64,000 nt of DNA from Pseudo-nitzschia pungens (Eukaryota > Bacillariophyta > Bacillariophyceae > Bacillariales > Bacillariaceae): contig CM074763.1 in the NCBI GenBank assembly GCA_037355855.1, positions 1,116,001-1,180,000 of the forward strand. The letters are read 5' to 3'. Each line of letters begins with the position of its first letter. Positions within the stretch are counted from its first letter, which is position 1. This document shows positions 52,198 through 62,280 of the stretch, one piece after another. Under the pieces are notes generated by a model. It did no database searches and had not been told where the DNA came from. It saw nothing but the letters and a program-made list of their open reading frames with translations. The translations under genes were made by a program, and so were the position numbers.

Positions 52198-53385
52198 ATG
52201 TTCATGATTAGACGGCTTCCAAAGACAACGCCTCGATTCTGTCGTTTTGCCTCGCTCTCGTCGTGGAGAAATGGCATTTCTATGGGACATAAATTGCCAG
52301 CATCAGCGCAATGCACTGGCTTTCATTATCGTTTCTCTGGTCTTGAGAATCAAAACTTTCGTGGTTTTGCTACAGGGGGAAACAGCAGTGACGAACAACA
52401 AAAGCAGCCCGGAACTATTCCAAAGGGAGCGGAGGAATTGCTCGACGCGACGGCACGAGGAGTAGGCCAGGTGATTTTTCTGAACAGTCCCAAGTCGGGA
52501 CAGATTCTTGGCCTGGGACTGGCGGTTGGCGATCCGTATCTTGCGGTACTAGCCGCCCTCGGGACCGTTACCGCGACAGCGACTGCCGGCGCTGCGGGAA
52601 TGGACAAAGCTTCCATCCGGGATGGTCTCATGAGTTACAACGGATGTCTTGTTGGGTGTGCATCGGCGGTCTTTGGATCCCCATCGATAATTGCCGCTAC
52701 GACGGCGACTATCATTGGAGCATCGGCCACACCGTTTGTTGCTTCGTCACTAAAAGAGGCCATGGGTGGTGTGCCCCAATGGACTTTTGCCTTCAATTTT
52801 GTGACGCTGACCTCTCTCTTGCGGACACGCCCGCTGCTGCCACCGGAAGTACCTGTAGATGAAGGAACGGGAGCAGCAGCAGAAGCGGCAACCAGCGTTG
52901 GTTCTTCCGGTGGGAGCGTAGTAGCAGACGTGATTGCGTCACCTCTCACAGGGATATCTCAGATCTTTGTGGTGCAATCGGCATTGTCGGGCGCTATAAT
53001 TCTCGGAGGCATTGGTTCCTATTCTCCAATGCTTGCCGTGCATGCGCTAGGTGGAAGCACCATGGGAACCCTAGTGGGTGCAATGAGCGGAGCACCACTG
53101 GAAGAATTGACCATGGGTCTATGGGGATTCAATAGCTGCCTAACAAGCATGGCCGTCGGTGTCTTCTTTGTTCACTCGACTCCCACTATGTTGTTGAGTG
53201 CGGGTGGAGCTGCTGCAACGGCATCTTTGTTCGGCGCCATGAAGACACTCTTTGGTGCGTACGGTTCTCCGTGTTTGACGTTACCGTTCTGCTTCACCAT
53301 GTCGGCTTGTTATCTATTGCAGAGACAGGTTCCCGTTTTGGTGCTGGCGAGTTCTCCTCATAGCCCCGAGAAAAACAAATTATGA
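52198..53385 (+). CDS. Urea transporter (UT family) with mitochondrial-type presequence
   Basis: A 395-residue single-exon protein. The UT family forms trimeric channels for urea. Duplicated halves are visible: GVGQVIFLNSPKSGQILGLG then DKASIRDGLMSYNGCLVGCA in the first half, and GISQIFVVQSALSGAIILGG then PLEELTMGLWGFNSCLTSMA in the second. These pairs are the UT signature, with xxxQxxFxxxxxSGxxxxxG and GLxxxNxxLxxxA. Many Ala/Gly-rich membrane segments follow. The first 30 residues, MFMIRRLPKTTPRFCRFASL then SSWRNGISMG, are basic, hydroxylated and free of acids, as in a mitochondrial presequence. This is unusual for a UT and would place it in the mitochondrial inner membrane. A later Met (MGHKLPAS, residue 29) would give a form without this sequence. 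A plasma-membrane location is the alternative. Confidence 0.85.
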   Translation: MFMIRRLPKTTPRFCRFASLSSWRNGISMGHKLPASAQCTGFHYRFSGLENQNFRGFATGGNSSDEQQKQPGTIPKGAEELLDATARGVGQVIFLNSPKSGQILGLGLAVGDPYLAVLAALGTVTATATAGAAGMDKASIRDGLMSYNGCLVGCASAVFGSPSIIAATTATIIGASATPFVASSLKEAMGGVPQWTFAFNFVTLTSLLRTRPLLPPEVPVDEGTGAAAEAATSVGSSGGSVVADVIASPLTGISQIFVVQSALSGAIILGGIGSYSPMLAVHALGGSTMGTLVGAMSGAPLEELTMGLWGFNSCLTSMAVGVFFVHSTPTMLLSAGGAAATASLFGAMKTLFGAYGSPCLTLPFCFTMSACYLLQRQVPVLVLASSPHSPEKNKL

Positions 53386-53534
53386 GGTACGATATATTAC
53401 ACGGTACAGTAGAAAGTCAGCAGTTGACTACGTGATGTCTTGCGGTCCATTATTTTTTTATATCAATGGTTATCAATAGCTGAGTACATAAGAATGTTTG
53501 CGACCTTTGGCGTTGATTAGCGAGCGTCCTCCGT

Positions 53535-56219
53535 TCAGTTCTTTTTCTTTGCGAGAGTAGCGCTATTCTTTGAAAACTCGGGAGCTGCCTCCAACTTCAT
53601 CTTAGATAGCCGTTGAAGGAACGAGGCAAGCGACCATTTGCAAACCAATAGGAACAACCAAATCGAGAAAAATACCAGAGAGATCACCCAGAGTTGTGGT
53701 TGGTTCCCGTATGTTTGGTACTTGTAGGCTTCCTTGAGGTATTTTGCCATCACGCAAACAAGTGGTATTTGCGCCAGACCGAGGCGTTTCACAACTGCGT
53801 GAGATTTGTCGAGGTTTTCACCTTCGTGTCCAAAACCGGAGACATCCCCTGCCAACAAGAGACCGTACTCGGCGTATACACCGCTCGCAATGTAGTTGAA
53901 CTTTGTGATGAAGGAATGCTTCAGCCAATCCGAAAGCCACTCCGCACACCAAATGATGCCGCACATCGACAGATAGTTGTAAAGCATTTTCTGGTCCATG
54001 CCCTGCGATGCATTCAGCATCAAGACCAACATCAGGAACAAAGCTAGCTTGAACCGTTCGCAAATATCAGAGGCGGCAATTTTGAACAGACTGGCCTTGT
54101 TGTACTTTTTGAAAACCGTGCTCTTTATTTCCGCAAAGTTGCCTCCAATCAAGAGGCTCAGCAATGCTTGATCGTCCGAGTTCATCGCCACATTCAATGT
54201 TGCAACGTGGACAAATAACAACGAGGAGTGTATTGCCGTATATATAAGAACAACCAGTGCCGATACAATCAATCTCGAGCTCCTCGGTCGTCTCGTGGTA
54301 TTCCAATACAAGGAATCGAGGCAATCCTGGCCGAGGGAACACATCAGTCTGTCAAATACTTCCACGATCGCAACGACCAAGTAAAGCTTGACCATGCTCT
54401 GGGACCGAATCCAGTGATAAAGGATGCTGATGTTAATCGGTTTCAGAACATAGCCGTAGATGAGGTAAATGATGCTTACTTGAATGATGTGGTACGAGTT
54501 GTGGCGATGAAATTGAAAGGATCCCGCGGGACGACCGGCAATCTTTTTGTACACCCATACCATCAAGAGAAATATGCTGTATGCAAAGCGGATGGGCAAC
54601 ATCGTCAACGTGTAGAGGAACGAATCCACGGAAATCCAAAAACCGAATCCCAGCAGTGCTTCGACCGCACTCGGAACCTTGACAAATTCTTTTTTGGTTG
54701 GTTGCGAACAAAAAGCGGGATTCGATGTGCATACGGGTGAGTGAGAGTTAGTCGGTAGCGTGCAAGTGCCGTCAAAACCGAAAAAACGAGTCCCCGCGAG
54801 TTGCCCGCGTCGGCAGATCCATTTCGTACCTTCCATTTGCTTATCGGTGTCGTACTTTGTATCCTGTACGCTGTTGAGATAATCCAACCATTTCGACTTG
54901 ATGTTGCTCTTCTTCTTCTGGTGTTTCGGTGTGTCGATCGTCCCGTCGCCGGTTTTGGCGTTCCCGCCAGCGACGCCCGTCCGGACCGTCGAGGTTGTCT
55001 CGTTCCCGATCGACTCGCTGCGACTCTTCCTCACGCTGCTCGTATCGAAGGATGTTCCCCGAAAGGTAAACTTGGGAGACTCCCCCGCGGCATCCGGGTT
55101 GTTGTTGGCGCTGGTTGAAAAGTCGCTCTTGTCCGGTTGGTTGGGAACGAATCGTTCGGACGAAAGCACCCTGGCAACGACCGGGTTTTGCGATTGTATG
55201 GGCGACGTTCGGGAGCTACCGGGGAGCGAATCCAGGGAGGGAACCCGTATCGCATTGTCGTATTCTTTGTCGTTGTGGATGGTGTGCAACGTCCCGGTGC
55301 CAAAGCCAATCGTACCCGCCTTGCCATTGTCGGCTGCGTGGATCTTTCCGTCCCCGCCGCGGCCGCCGCTGTCGTCGTCGCAGAGGTCGTCGCAGCTTCT
55401 GAGATCCAACTCGCTGTTGGACGCGTGCAATATGTGGTAACTCAGATTGTTTCGCAATTTGGAGGTCTTCACTTCTTCGTTGCTGTTGCGATTTCGTCGT
55501 TCTTGATAGGGCAGAGAGATCCGGCAAAAGCCATCGGAGTTGGTGTCGTTCCGATACCGACTCGAAACCGGTGTCGGGGATTCCAGCACGGGATTGTTCG
55601 ACGAGTCCAGGGACTCGAGCCTATCAATGGACCGAAAGGGGCTTGCGGGAGGCGATATCGACTTTGCGCTGCTGTCGCTTCTCGGAGATTGCTGATGGTT
55701 TTGTCGCAGCAAAATCATGGAGAGAGTCGACAACTTCTCTTCTAGGTCTCGCACTCTGTCCTCCAGGGCAGCCACCTGCGATGGACCGTGTTGTTGCTGC
55801 TGTTGCTGCTGTTGCTGCTGCTGTTGCTGCGTTGGTTCGTTCGGCGATTTTGCTTCGTCCGAGTCGGTTTCGATCGCGGGAGGTTGTCGCGTGACGGAAG
55901 AAATGCTCGGAGACGCTTCCGCTTGGACCGTGCGACGAGCGACAAACGCGCTGTCCCGGTTCGCATCCGCCGCCACCCGCGCTGCTTTTTGGAAGGCCAC
56001 GGGAGTCAGGTCCACGGAGATGGGAATGAAGGACGACGCCGTCGGTGTTGTTGTTGCCGTTGTTGGTGCCACGGTCTCGGTCGCGCCCATTCGTTGGTCG
56101 TCAACCGCGGGCCGCAAATTCGTCTCGTTCTCTTTGTCGTCGTCGTGTTCGATGGTGAGCGATAATCCGATGCCGTCCCCTCCCGGTGGCACCGGTGCGG
56201 TGGTCACGAGCGCGCTCAT
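53535..56219 (-). CDS. TAPT1: TAPT1/POD1-family membrane protein
   Basis: An 894-residue single frame. The N-terminal half (about residues 1-440) is low complexity, with a polyQ tract encoded near 55790-55832, Ser/Asn/Pro stretches and no membrane segment. The C-terminal half has the TAPT1 (Emp65/POD1) domain: FLYTLTMLPIRFAYSIFLLM, HWIRSQSMVKLYLVVAIVEV then FDRLMCSLGQDCLDSLYWNT, which matches the family's IRGQSxIKLYVxFNxLExxDRLxxSxGQDxLDxLYW. It goes on with LFVHVATLNVAMNSDDQALL, LLIGGNFAEIKSTVFKKYNK and WLSDWLKHSFITKFN. Family members are ER or Golgi multi-pass proteins involved in vesicle or ER homeostasis. GC-rich coding of the N-terminal half resembles the HROB-like gene. Confidence 0.9.
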   Translation of the reverse strand: MSALVTTAPVPPGGDGIGLSLTIEHDDDKENETNLRPAVDDQRMGATETVAPTTATTTPTASSFIPISVDLTPVAFQKAARVAADANRDSAFVARRTVQAEASPSISSVTRQPPAIETDSDEAKSPNEPTQQQQQQQQQQQQQHGPSQVAALEDRVRDLEEKLSTLSMILLRQNHQQSPRSDSSAKSISPPASPFRSIDRLESLDSSNNPVLESPTPVSSRYRNDTNSDGFCRISLPYQERRNRNSNEEVKTSKLRNNLSYHILHASNSELDLRSCDDLCDDDSGGRGGDGKIHAADNGKAGTIGFGTGTLHTIHNDKEYDNAIRVPSLDSLPGSSRTSPIQSQNPVVARVLSSERFVPNQPDKSDFSTSANNNPDAAGESPKFTFRGTSFDTSSVRKSRSESIGNETTSTVRTGVAGGNAKTGDGTIDTPKHQKKKSNIKSKWLDYLNSVQDTKYDTDKQMEGTKWICRRGQLAGTRFFGFDGTCTLPTNSHSPVCTSNPAFCSQPTKKEFVKVPSAVEALLGFGFWISVDSFLYTLTMLPIRFAYSIFLLMVWVYKKIAGRPAGSFQFHRHNSYHIIQVSIIYLIYGYVLKPINISILYHWIRSQSMVKLYLVVAIVEVFDRLMCSLGQDCLDSLYWNTTRRPRSSRLIVSALVVLIYTAIHSSLLFVHVATLNVAMNSDDQALLSLLIGGNFAEIKSTVFKKYNKASLFKIAASDICERFKLALFLMLVLMLNASQGMDQKMLYNYLSMCGIIWCAEWLSDWLKHSFITKFNYIASGVYAEYGLLLAGDVSGFGHEGENLDKSHAVVKRLGLAQIPLVCVMAKYLKEAYKYQTYGNQPQLWVISLVFFSIWLFLLVCKWSLASFLQRLSKMKLEAAPEFSKNSATLAKKKN

Positions 56220-56320
56220 GCTATCGGGTGGAGTAGAAGGTGTAGGGTTTCCTCGATACTAGCGTTCGGACCGTGTTGAATGCATAATCCCGAAGAGATG
56301 GATGCAATGTGTTCGTGTAT

Positions 56321-56371
<51 letters not shown>

Positions 56372-57559
56372 GTCGTACAGGTCTCACGGTAAGAGTTTCT
56401 TCTGTTCTTTCTTTGACGTTGGTGAGTGATGGATTTGATTGATTGATTGAAGGGTCAATTTTTATTTATTTTTTCAATCATCGATCGACGTGAACTGAGA
56501 GCGTCGAACGTCGACGATGCAAAACACCACTGATAATGGACGAACAACAATTTGATTGGCGAGCGGAACAACGGTGTTCACTTACGTTTCAGCGCATATC
56601 TTATGCCCGCTTGTTCTAAAAAGTACGGCCTTCCATCTTAGGATTCAGGATAAGCTTGTTATAGGCCTATTAGTATTACTACTACTAGTAGTAGCAACGA
56701 CTTTTTGTGACACCACCAAACATTCTCACACCACTGAGCATAGCGGCGAAGATTGGATTGGTTACGGAACTGGAAAATTGTGTTTTCTCGTATCAACAGT
56801 AACTTAGAGTGTAAGCGTCTGGCCAAAAGAAGTTTGGACATCATCCTGAAGAGTTCTTGCGCAATTCAAAAGGTTGCTTCTTGTTGTTGGTACTAGTAGT
56901 ACTAGTACTATGCATGCTGAAGTTTCTCCAAGGTCCCCATAAGTCGTCCTTCTTCTTGTTACTACTACTACTAGTAGTAATGGTGGATGGACTGCTGGGG
57001 AAGATACAGTTACTAGGAACCCTTCTATGTTTTTCATCCTAGTTTTGGAATGCAGTGATCGCAAGCTTCGGGCAAAGATGAAAGACAAGTAAGATCTTAA
57101 CCTTAAAAGTTAAGGTAAATTTAGTAGCAAGGTTTACGGTAAGACGTTGGAAATGTTGCTCCTCGCAAACGTCAACCTCAAAAGGACGAAAACACGTCTC
57201 GAGTTGAAAAAGAAATTGGATACCGGTGATAACATTCCCGCTCCCCTCCTGTCACGGAACACGAACTCGTCAGACGTGCCTATTGCTAGAGTGGCAACGG
57301 CATGTTGTTGTACAAAAGGGTGCGCAAAAGGAAAGGAAAAACAAAAACAAAATGATGGCGACGACGAGAGAACTTCACCGAGCGATTTTCTGCAAATTCC
57401 CGTCGCATCGGACGGAAGATCGTTCGTTGCCCCCCTAGTTTGGGCAAAGCACAGCATTCGGCACTCGTGGGACGCGAGGATTTGGTTCCGACCACCCGCT
57501 TCTGCCCTCCCTTTGTTGCCGTCGCGAGTCGGTCTTTTTTTTTACCGGACGCATCGGCC
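56220..57559. repeat. Divergent spacer with (GT)n microsatellite and ACT/AGT palindromes
   Basis: About 1.3 kb between two divergent genes. (TG)n occupies about 56328-56369. ACT/AGT palindromes occur at 56675-56694, 56891-56910 and 56960-56980. A TAACCTTAAAAGTTAAGGT inverted word is at 57096-57114. A plus frame at 57147-57797 overlaps the next gene's start in another frame and is not called. Confidence 0.5.
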
Positions 57560-58720
57560 ATGGCCACCGCGACGCTGCGGCGCACCGTCGTTGCGTCTCG
57601 CAACCGCGGGAACGTCGACATTGGCATCGACAGCGACACCAATACCGGCATCGACGGCGAGCACGGAACGGAGGATCCGGCGAGCACGGAAAGCAGCATC
57701 CTCGACGAACCAGAGCTCTTTCTGCTGTTCCTGGGCTGCGAGGCCCTGCCGCCGTACGGACCCTACGATCACACGGCAGGGTTGTTTCTCGATCTGATCG
57801 CCCGCGCCGTTTCGGACACGCTGCGAGCGAACCACCGACGAAGCATCGCGATCGATGTCTACGCCGTGTCGAGCAAAGATGAGACCACCGAGCGATTTCC
57901 TCCCGACGACGATCTGGCGCGCTGCGACGGAGTCCTGCTGCCGGGATCCTTTTCTTCCGCGTACGAGGAAGACCAGCCCTGGATTCTCGAGCTGAGGGAC
58001 TGGATCCAGGCGCGCCTGGTCGCCCGTTCCGTTCCCACGCTCGGCATATGCTTTGGGCACCAGCTGTACGCCCACTCCTTCTCGGCTGTCTCGAGCAACG
58101 ACTCGACGAACGATCGGGTGGGTGGCGGAAGGGCCGTCCGGTGCCCGGAGGGTGCCCAGGCCGGACGAAAGACCACCGCGCTGACGGCAGCCGGAAAAGC
58201 CTTCGTGTCCCCCTTCGTGGCCGCGGCGTGCGACAACGATTCGGGGGAACGCGAAATCGTCCCCGGCGACGCCGCTTCCGGACTCGAGTTGTTTTACACA
58301 CACGGTGACATGGTAGAGAGCCTACCCGCTACGGGAGTGTCGCTGGGGGGGAACGAGAAGGTGCCGATTCAGGCCGCGGTGTATTTTTCGGATCCAGTAG
58401 CCCACCCCGAGGGTGCGCTCCGCGCCGTGCTTTGTGGCACCACGGCCGGAGCGAATGCGGACACGCCCTCGGACCCCGCGGTGATTGCGGTCACCTTCCA
58501 GGCCCATCCGGAGTTTGCGGCGATGGGAAAGGGATCGGACGGGGACGAGACACTCCATCGCACGATGAGACTCATGAGAGACAAGGGCAACCTTAGCGAG
58601 CCGGATTTCTTGTCGGCCGAAACCGATGCCGTGCGAACTGCAACCCGGGTTCGCGATCAGAGCTTGAATGCTGTTATTTCGGCTGGTCGATTGTTGGGTT
58701 GGTTTCGTCCCGAGCGATGA
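57560..58720 (+). CDS. Class I glutamine amidotransferase-like protein
   Basis: A GC-rich single-exon gene of 386 residues from GCCATGG at 57560; TTG-started extensions upstream are unsupported. The GATase class I fold carries the nucleophile elbow LGICFGHQLYAHSF (Cys of GICFGHQ) and the catalytic His-Glu as TFQAHPEF near the C-terminus, so the triad is complete. CDGVLLPGSFSSAYEEDQPW is the expected pre-nucleophile loop. The nearest relatives are the GMP-synthase-like stand-alone GATases such as plant gamma-glutamyl peptidases (GGP) and fungal homologues. No synthetase domain is attached. The reaction could be glutamine or glutathione-conjugate hydrolysis; this is not decided by the sequence. 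Confidence 0.88.
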   Translation: MATATLRRTVVASRNRGNVDIGIDSDTNTGIDGEHGTEDPASTESSILDEPELFLLFLGCEALPPYGPYDHTAGLFLDLIARAVSDTLRANHRRSIAIDVYAVSSKDETTERFPPDDDLARCDGVLLPGSFSSAYEEDQPWILELRDWIQARLVARSVPTLGICFGHQLYAHSFSAVSSNDSTNDRVGGGRAVRCPEGAQAGRKTTALTAAGKAFVSPFVAAACDNDSGEREIVPGDAASGLELFYTHGDMVESLPATGVSLGGNEKVPIQAAVYFSDPVAHPEGALRAVLCGTTAGANADTPSDPAVIAVTFQAHPEFAAMGKGSDGDETLHRTMRLMRDKGNLSEPDFLSAETDAVRTATRVRDQSLNAVISAGRLLGWFRPER

Positions 58721-59337
58721 CTACCTTGCGTTCCGAGTTGAATTCTTTCGATCGATATGTAGATAAGTCTGTTCCAATCTCTGTCGCAGCTCGCATGTAG
58801 ATGACACATTTGTTTTATTACTATCGTGTTTCAATTTGAACACTTTATGACGGGTTTGACATAGTACCATATACCGCGGCTTTCACATTGCTATTCTGAA
58901 AACTGCTGCTTCGGAATTGTGTGACCGCGAAATAGCATGTTCATAGCTATGAATAGAAAAATCGTTTGGACCTTTTCGGTTCCTAATGTTGAGTCTTTCG
59001 CCGAATGCAGAACCGACACTCAAAGTAGAACGAAGATATTCAACTGGTTCAGTTCCGAATCACGTTCTGCGCGCTCCATTCATCCAAGATTTGACCAATG
59101 CGAACATTCCGAAGCAAAAATCTCCGCGACGGTTGCCGGCTCATTTCGTAGAACGATGTTTGGGTCCTACCTCAGGTAAGATGTAACTCTCAGACGACCA
59201 AGAATACTCTGGACAACCGGAGAGAGAGAGAGTGAATTGGGACGGAAGAATCTATACTCGTTTGGTCACAATATTATCGTTCATCACAGTCCGTTTGTCG
59301 CCCCTCACCATTCACCTCTCTGTGACACCGATCCGAA
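58721..59337. other. Spacer between convergent amidotransferase and small membrane protein genes
   Basis: About 620 bp with a GAGAGAGAGAGAGTG run at 59220-59234. A short frame at 58937-59179 has no supported start or family. Confidence 0.4.
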
Positions 59338-60215
59338 TCAAACGATAACCTGATCATTAGGTCCGTGTGCTTCGGAAACTTTGTGGTCATTGTCCGCCGA
59401 TAAAATCGAACTCTTTGAGACAATTGTGGATTCGTCAATGTCACTAGACGTGGCTGTTTTGGGAGAGCAAAAATCAAATTGGTTTTGGTATGGGTCCGGA
59501 ATGCATTCCCAGAACAAAATCGAATCATCACGGTCCTCGTCGAGGCACAATCGGTCCCGGTCAAACTTCGTATTAGTGTCTACCACCAAGCGATTGCGAC
59601 CACTGCTCTCGGTAGCCATTTTAGGAACAGCCGGTCGCTTCGAAGGGGTGTTGGATCGGAAAAGATGTTCTCTCGTTTGCTTTGCGACTCGATATTCGTT
59701 GTACGTGTAATCCGTAAAAACATTTTGGCGATTGATCCACTTCACCAAACGGTTCGTCAACTCCGTCGAGGAGTAGTTGTTCACATCGTCTCTGATGGCA
59801 CAATGCAAAAAAACGTTCGTGTGTGTGTGTGTGTGTGTGTGTGTGCATCATCGTGAGCAGACGGGCAGAACGGAATTCTGTAAGCGACGCACCAATTTGT
59901 TTCCAACACAGAGAAATTGCGGAGGGAACAAGTCGGGACGCAAGGTTGATCTGAGCTGGACAACAATGGAAGTGCTTACCGTTGTTGATATTGATCGTCA
60001 AAAATTTCTTCCATCACCGCAAAATCGTTGTCGTTGTCGCTAACATTGTCGCTTTGGCTGCACGGTTCGTTCTTCAGAAACCCAGTGAAAACTCTCCGAC
60101 AAGCTCGTTTCGAATAATAGTACCAAACAGCAATAAACGCGGGTAGAATCACGCATCCGGTGGATATGTAGGCCTTCAGCTCCGGAGAAGTGTTCTCAGT
60201 GGGAACACCCTCCAT
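59338..60215 (-). CDS. Small single-pass membrane protein, unknown function
   Basis: Not recognised. Two exons, 60215-59980 and 59791-59338, give 229 residues; the donor is CG|GTAAGC and the acceptor GCCATCAG|A, keeping the frame at RDDVNNYSS. Residues about 13-33 (LKAYISTGCVILPAFIAVWYYY) are a membrane helix near the N-terminus, followed by a basic SKRACRRVF stop-transfer stretch. The long C-terminal part is Asp/Asn/Ser/Lys-rich, with RLVKWINRQNVFTDYTYNEY. The 188-nt intron contains a (TG)n/(CA)n microsatellite at 59818-59845. Confidence 0.6.
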
Positions 60216-61530
60216 TCTGTTTCTTTTTTCTCAAGTCCGAGCTAAATGTGTGACGTTGCATCAGAGCGACTTGAAACGTGAATAACAATGAACGCATTGA
60301 CCTTCTCCTACAGTCCAATTCCTATACCTGCACCAACTACAGTGACGATTTCGAGTAGCAGCGATCGTACACAGTGTTGCCTCTCGACCATGTTCGTGAG
60401 AGGTACCGGTAACCTTACGGATACCGACAAGCAATCACATCAACTCGGATGGGACATTTAGAACGCGGGAGAATATGGAGAGATTCTTCTCTCGAAACGC
60501 TTACGTCTTACTTCGTACTTGTTGTATGTGCCAGTACGTTCAACGTACAACTTGTACATTGCTTCTTACGGACCTTTTTCCTTTTTTCGTCGGAAATTCA
60601 CGTGAACAAACGGTCTTCAGTGTTTGTTTTTTGAAAAAATTGATTGAACATAACGCTCGGACACGCCTGTCCGACCAAGGGACGATGACACCCGCGTCCG
60701 ACCATGTTGAGATTGACACCTGAACTCATCGAACCATGGGATTTTTTTCATCGTCCTTGACAGCAGGGGTTTGTCCTCCTTGCATCGTGAGGATCACTTT
60801 CTGTTGGTGGCACCAGAAGCACTCTCTCCTCCTTTTACACTAGTAGTATAATATAGATGTCTGGGCCGGCTCACAGTGAAGAAGATGAACATGTCAGGGC
60901 CAGATACTAGACCTAGTACTAATGGAATAAGAACAACTTCTTGAGATACCCACTGCCATGCAGCAGCAGTCCAGATAAAAAAGTTAACTTCTTCAAGCAC
61001 TACTATGTACGCCGAATGCGTGTAATCTCAATACAATGATATGAAAATGGTTGGGTGAGTAAAGTGACGTCTGGGTTTTGCAGCATTTGAAATAACAATA
61101 GCTAGTATCATATCATAGTAGTAGTACTACTATCCATCAATCACCAGCAGTACTCTTTCATTATTTCTAGACCATTAACTGTTGAATAGTAGTGAAACTG
61201 GGCGACTCTGTTGCTTTCAATGTATCAGATCTAGCGGCAGTTCACGAGATATCAGAGCATACGTTCTTATGCTAAGTGATTACTATCCATCCTTGGTTTC
61301 GAGAAATAGTAGGTAACGACGACCCACAGTAATCTGGATCCATGTGCAACTAATTGTCCGCCTTAAAGGTGAGTAATGGAGGAAGGAAGAAATGCTAGAG
61401 ACCTATACCTCTGCAGAACGGTTTTCATGAAAAGTATTAACTGCCTTTATGTAGTTGAAACATTGAAACATACCACGACCACCACAACCTAAATGTAGTC
61501 ATCGCCCCGGGATTGATTGATTTGCTCCGT
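60216..61530. repeat. Gene-poor spacer with ACT/AGT palindromes
   Basis: About 1.3 kb with ACTAGTAGT at 60839-60847 and TAGTAGTAGTACTACTA near 61117-61132. A CGGTAACCTTACGGATACC word is near 60408. No gene was recognised. Confidence 0.4.
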
Positions 61531-62280
61531 TTATTTCTTTCCCAAAACGAATGCGGTTCCAAATCCGGCAGCCGCCACGAAGGCCACAGCTTTTTTCTTT
61601 TGCTTGGGCGTCATTGACTTGGCATCTTCGATGAGTGATTGCGATTTGCTAACAACGGCATCCGAAATACTAGAGACCTTGGAGGAGAGAGCAGAGATGG
61701 CACTATCGACCTTGCTGGCGACCTTTTTCTTTGCCTCCTCGGCCGCTTTCTCTGCGGCAGCGGTGATTTCGGCCGCCTTTGCTTTGGCAGCTTCTTCGGC
61801 CGCTTTCGCTGCGGCCGCAATCTCGGCTGCCTTTGCTGCAGCGGCCTCCTCGGCCTTCTTGGCAAGTTCGGCTGCTTTCAGTCTAGCTGCCTCCTCCGCC
61901 GCCGCCTTGGCGGCAGCGATTTCTGCCTTAGCCTTCTCGGCAGCTTCCTCCTCGGCCTTCTTTGCTTCCCTGGCGGCCTTTTCAGCTGCCAGAGCTGCGA
62001 GTTTTAACTCGTGTTGTCTGGCTTCTTCAGCGGCCTTTTCGGCTAGTTCCGCTTTGGCTGCTTCCTCTGCTGCCTCGACTGCAGCTTTGGCGGCATCCTC
62101 GAGCGCTTCTTTAGCTTCTTCGATTTTTTCATCTACTGACTCGGCTTCCACGGCCTCTTCGGCCTCCACGGCTCCTTCGGCTTCCTCGGCGAGAACGGCA
62201 GGGCTCAGTGAGGCCACAAGAACCATCAACACCAACACACAAAGGGTGAGATACCTATTCGTCTTTCCCATTTTGACCAT
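61531..62280 (-). CDS. Secreted or membrane-attached alanine-rich helical protein
   Basis: Not a named family. A 249-residue single frame begins with MVKMGKTNRYLTLCVLVLMV and LVASLSPAVLA, a signal peptide (alternative start at codon 4, 62271). The body, about residues 32-200, is almost entirely Ala/Glu/Lys with EAAEKAKAEIAAAKAAAEEA type units repeating every 11 to 14 residues, which predicts one long amphipathic helix or coiled coil. The C-terminus has a Ser/Val segment, a KQKKKA patch and a hydrophobic stretch (VAFVAAAGFGTAFVLGKK) that could insert in a membrane. Such composition is seen in LEA-like, apolipoprotein-like and ice-binding-like proteins; none of these can be confirmed. On the opposite strand the same bases give a Ser/Ala-rich frame, a shadow. 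Confidence 0.7.
   Translation of the reverse strand: MVKMGKTNRYLTLCVLVLMVLVASLSPAVLAEEAEGAVEAEEAVEAESVDEKIEEAKEALEDAAKAAVEAAEEAAKAELAEKAAEEARQHELKLAALAAEKAAREAKKAEEEAAEKAKAEIAAAKAAAEEAARLKAAELAKKAEEAAAAKAAEIAAAAKAAEEAAKAKAAEITAAAEKAAEEAKKKVASKVDSAISALSSKVSSISDAVVSKSQSLIEDAKSMTPKQKKKAVAFVAAAGFGTAFVLGKK

Noticed and set aside
57147..57797. A plus-strand frame overlapping the start of the amidotransferase gene
   Set aside because: The sequence before 57440 is of mixed composition, and the frame changes to nonsense where the amidotransferase coding begins in another frame. It is more likely leader sequence.
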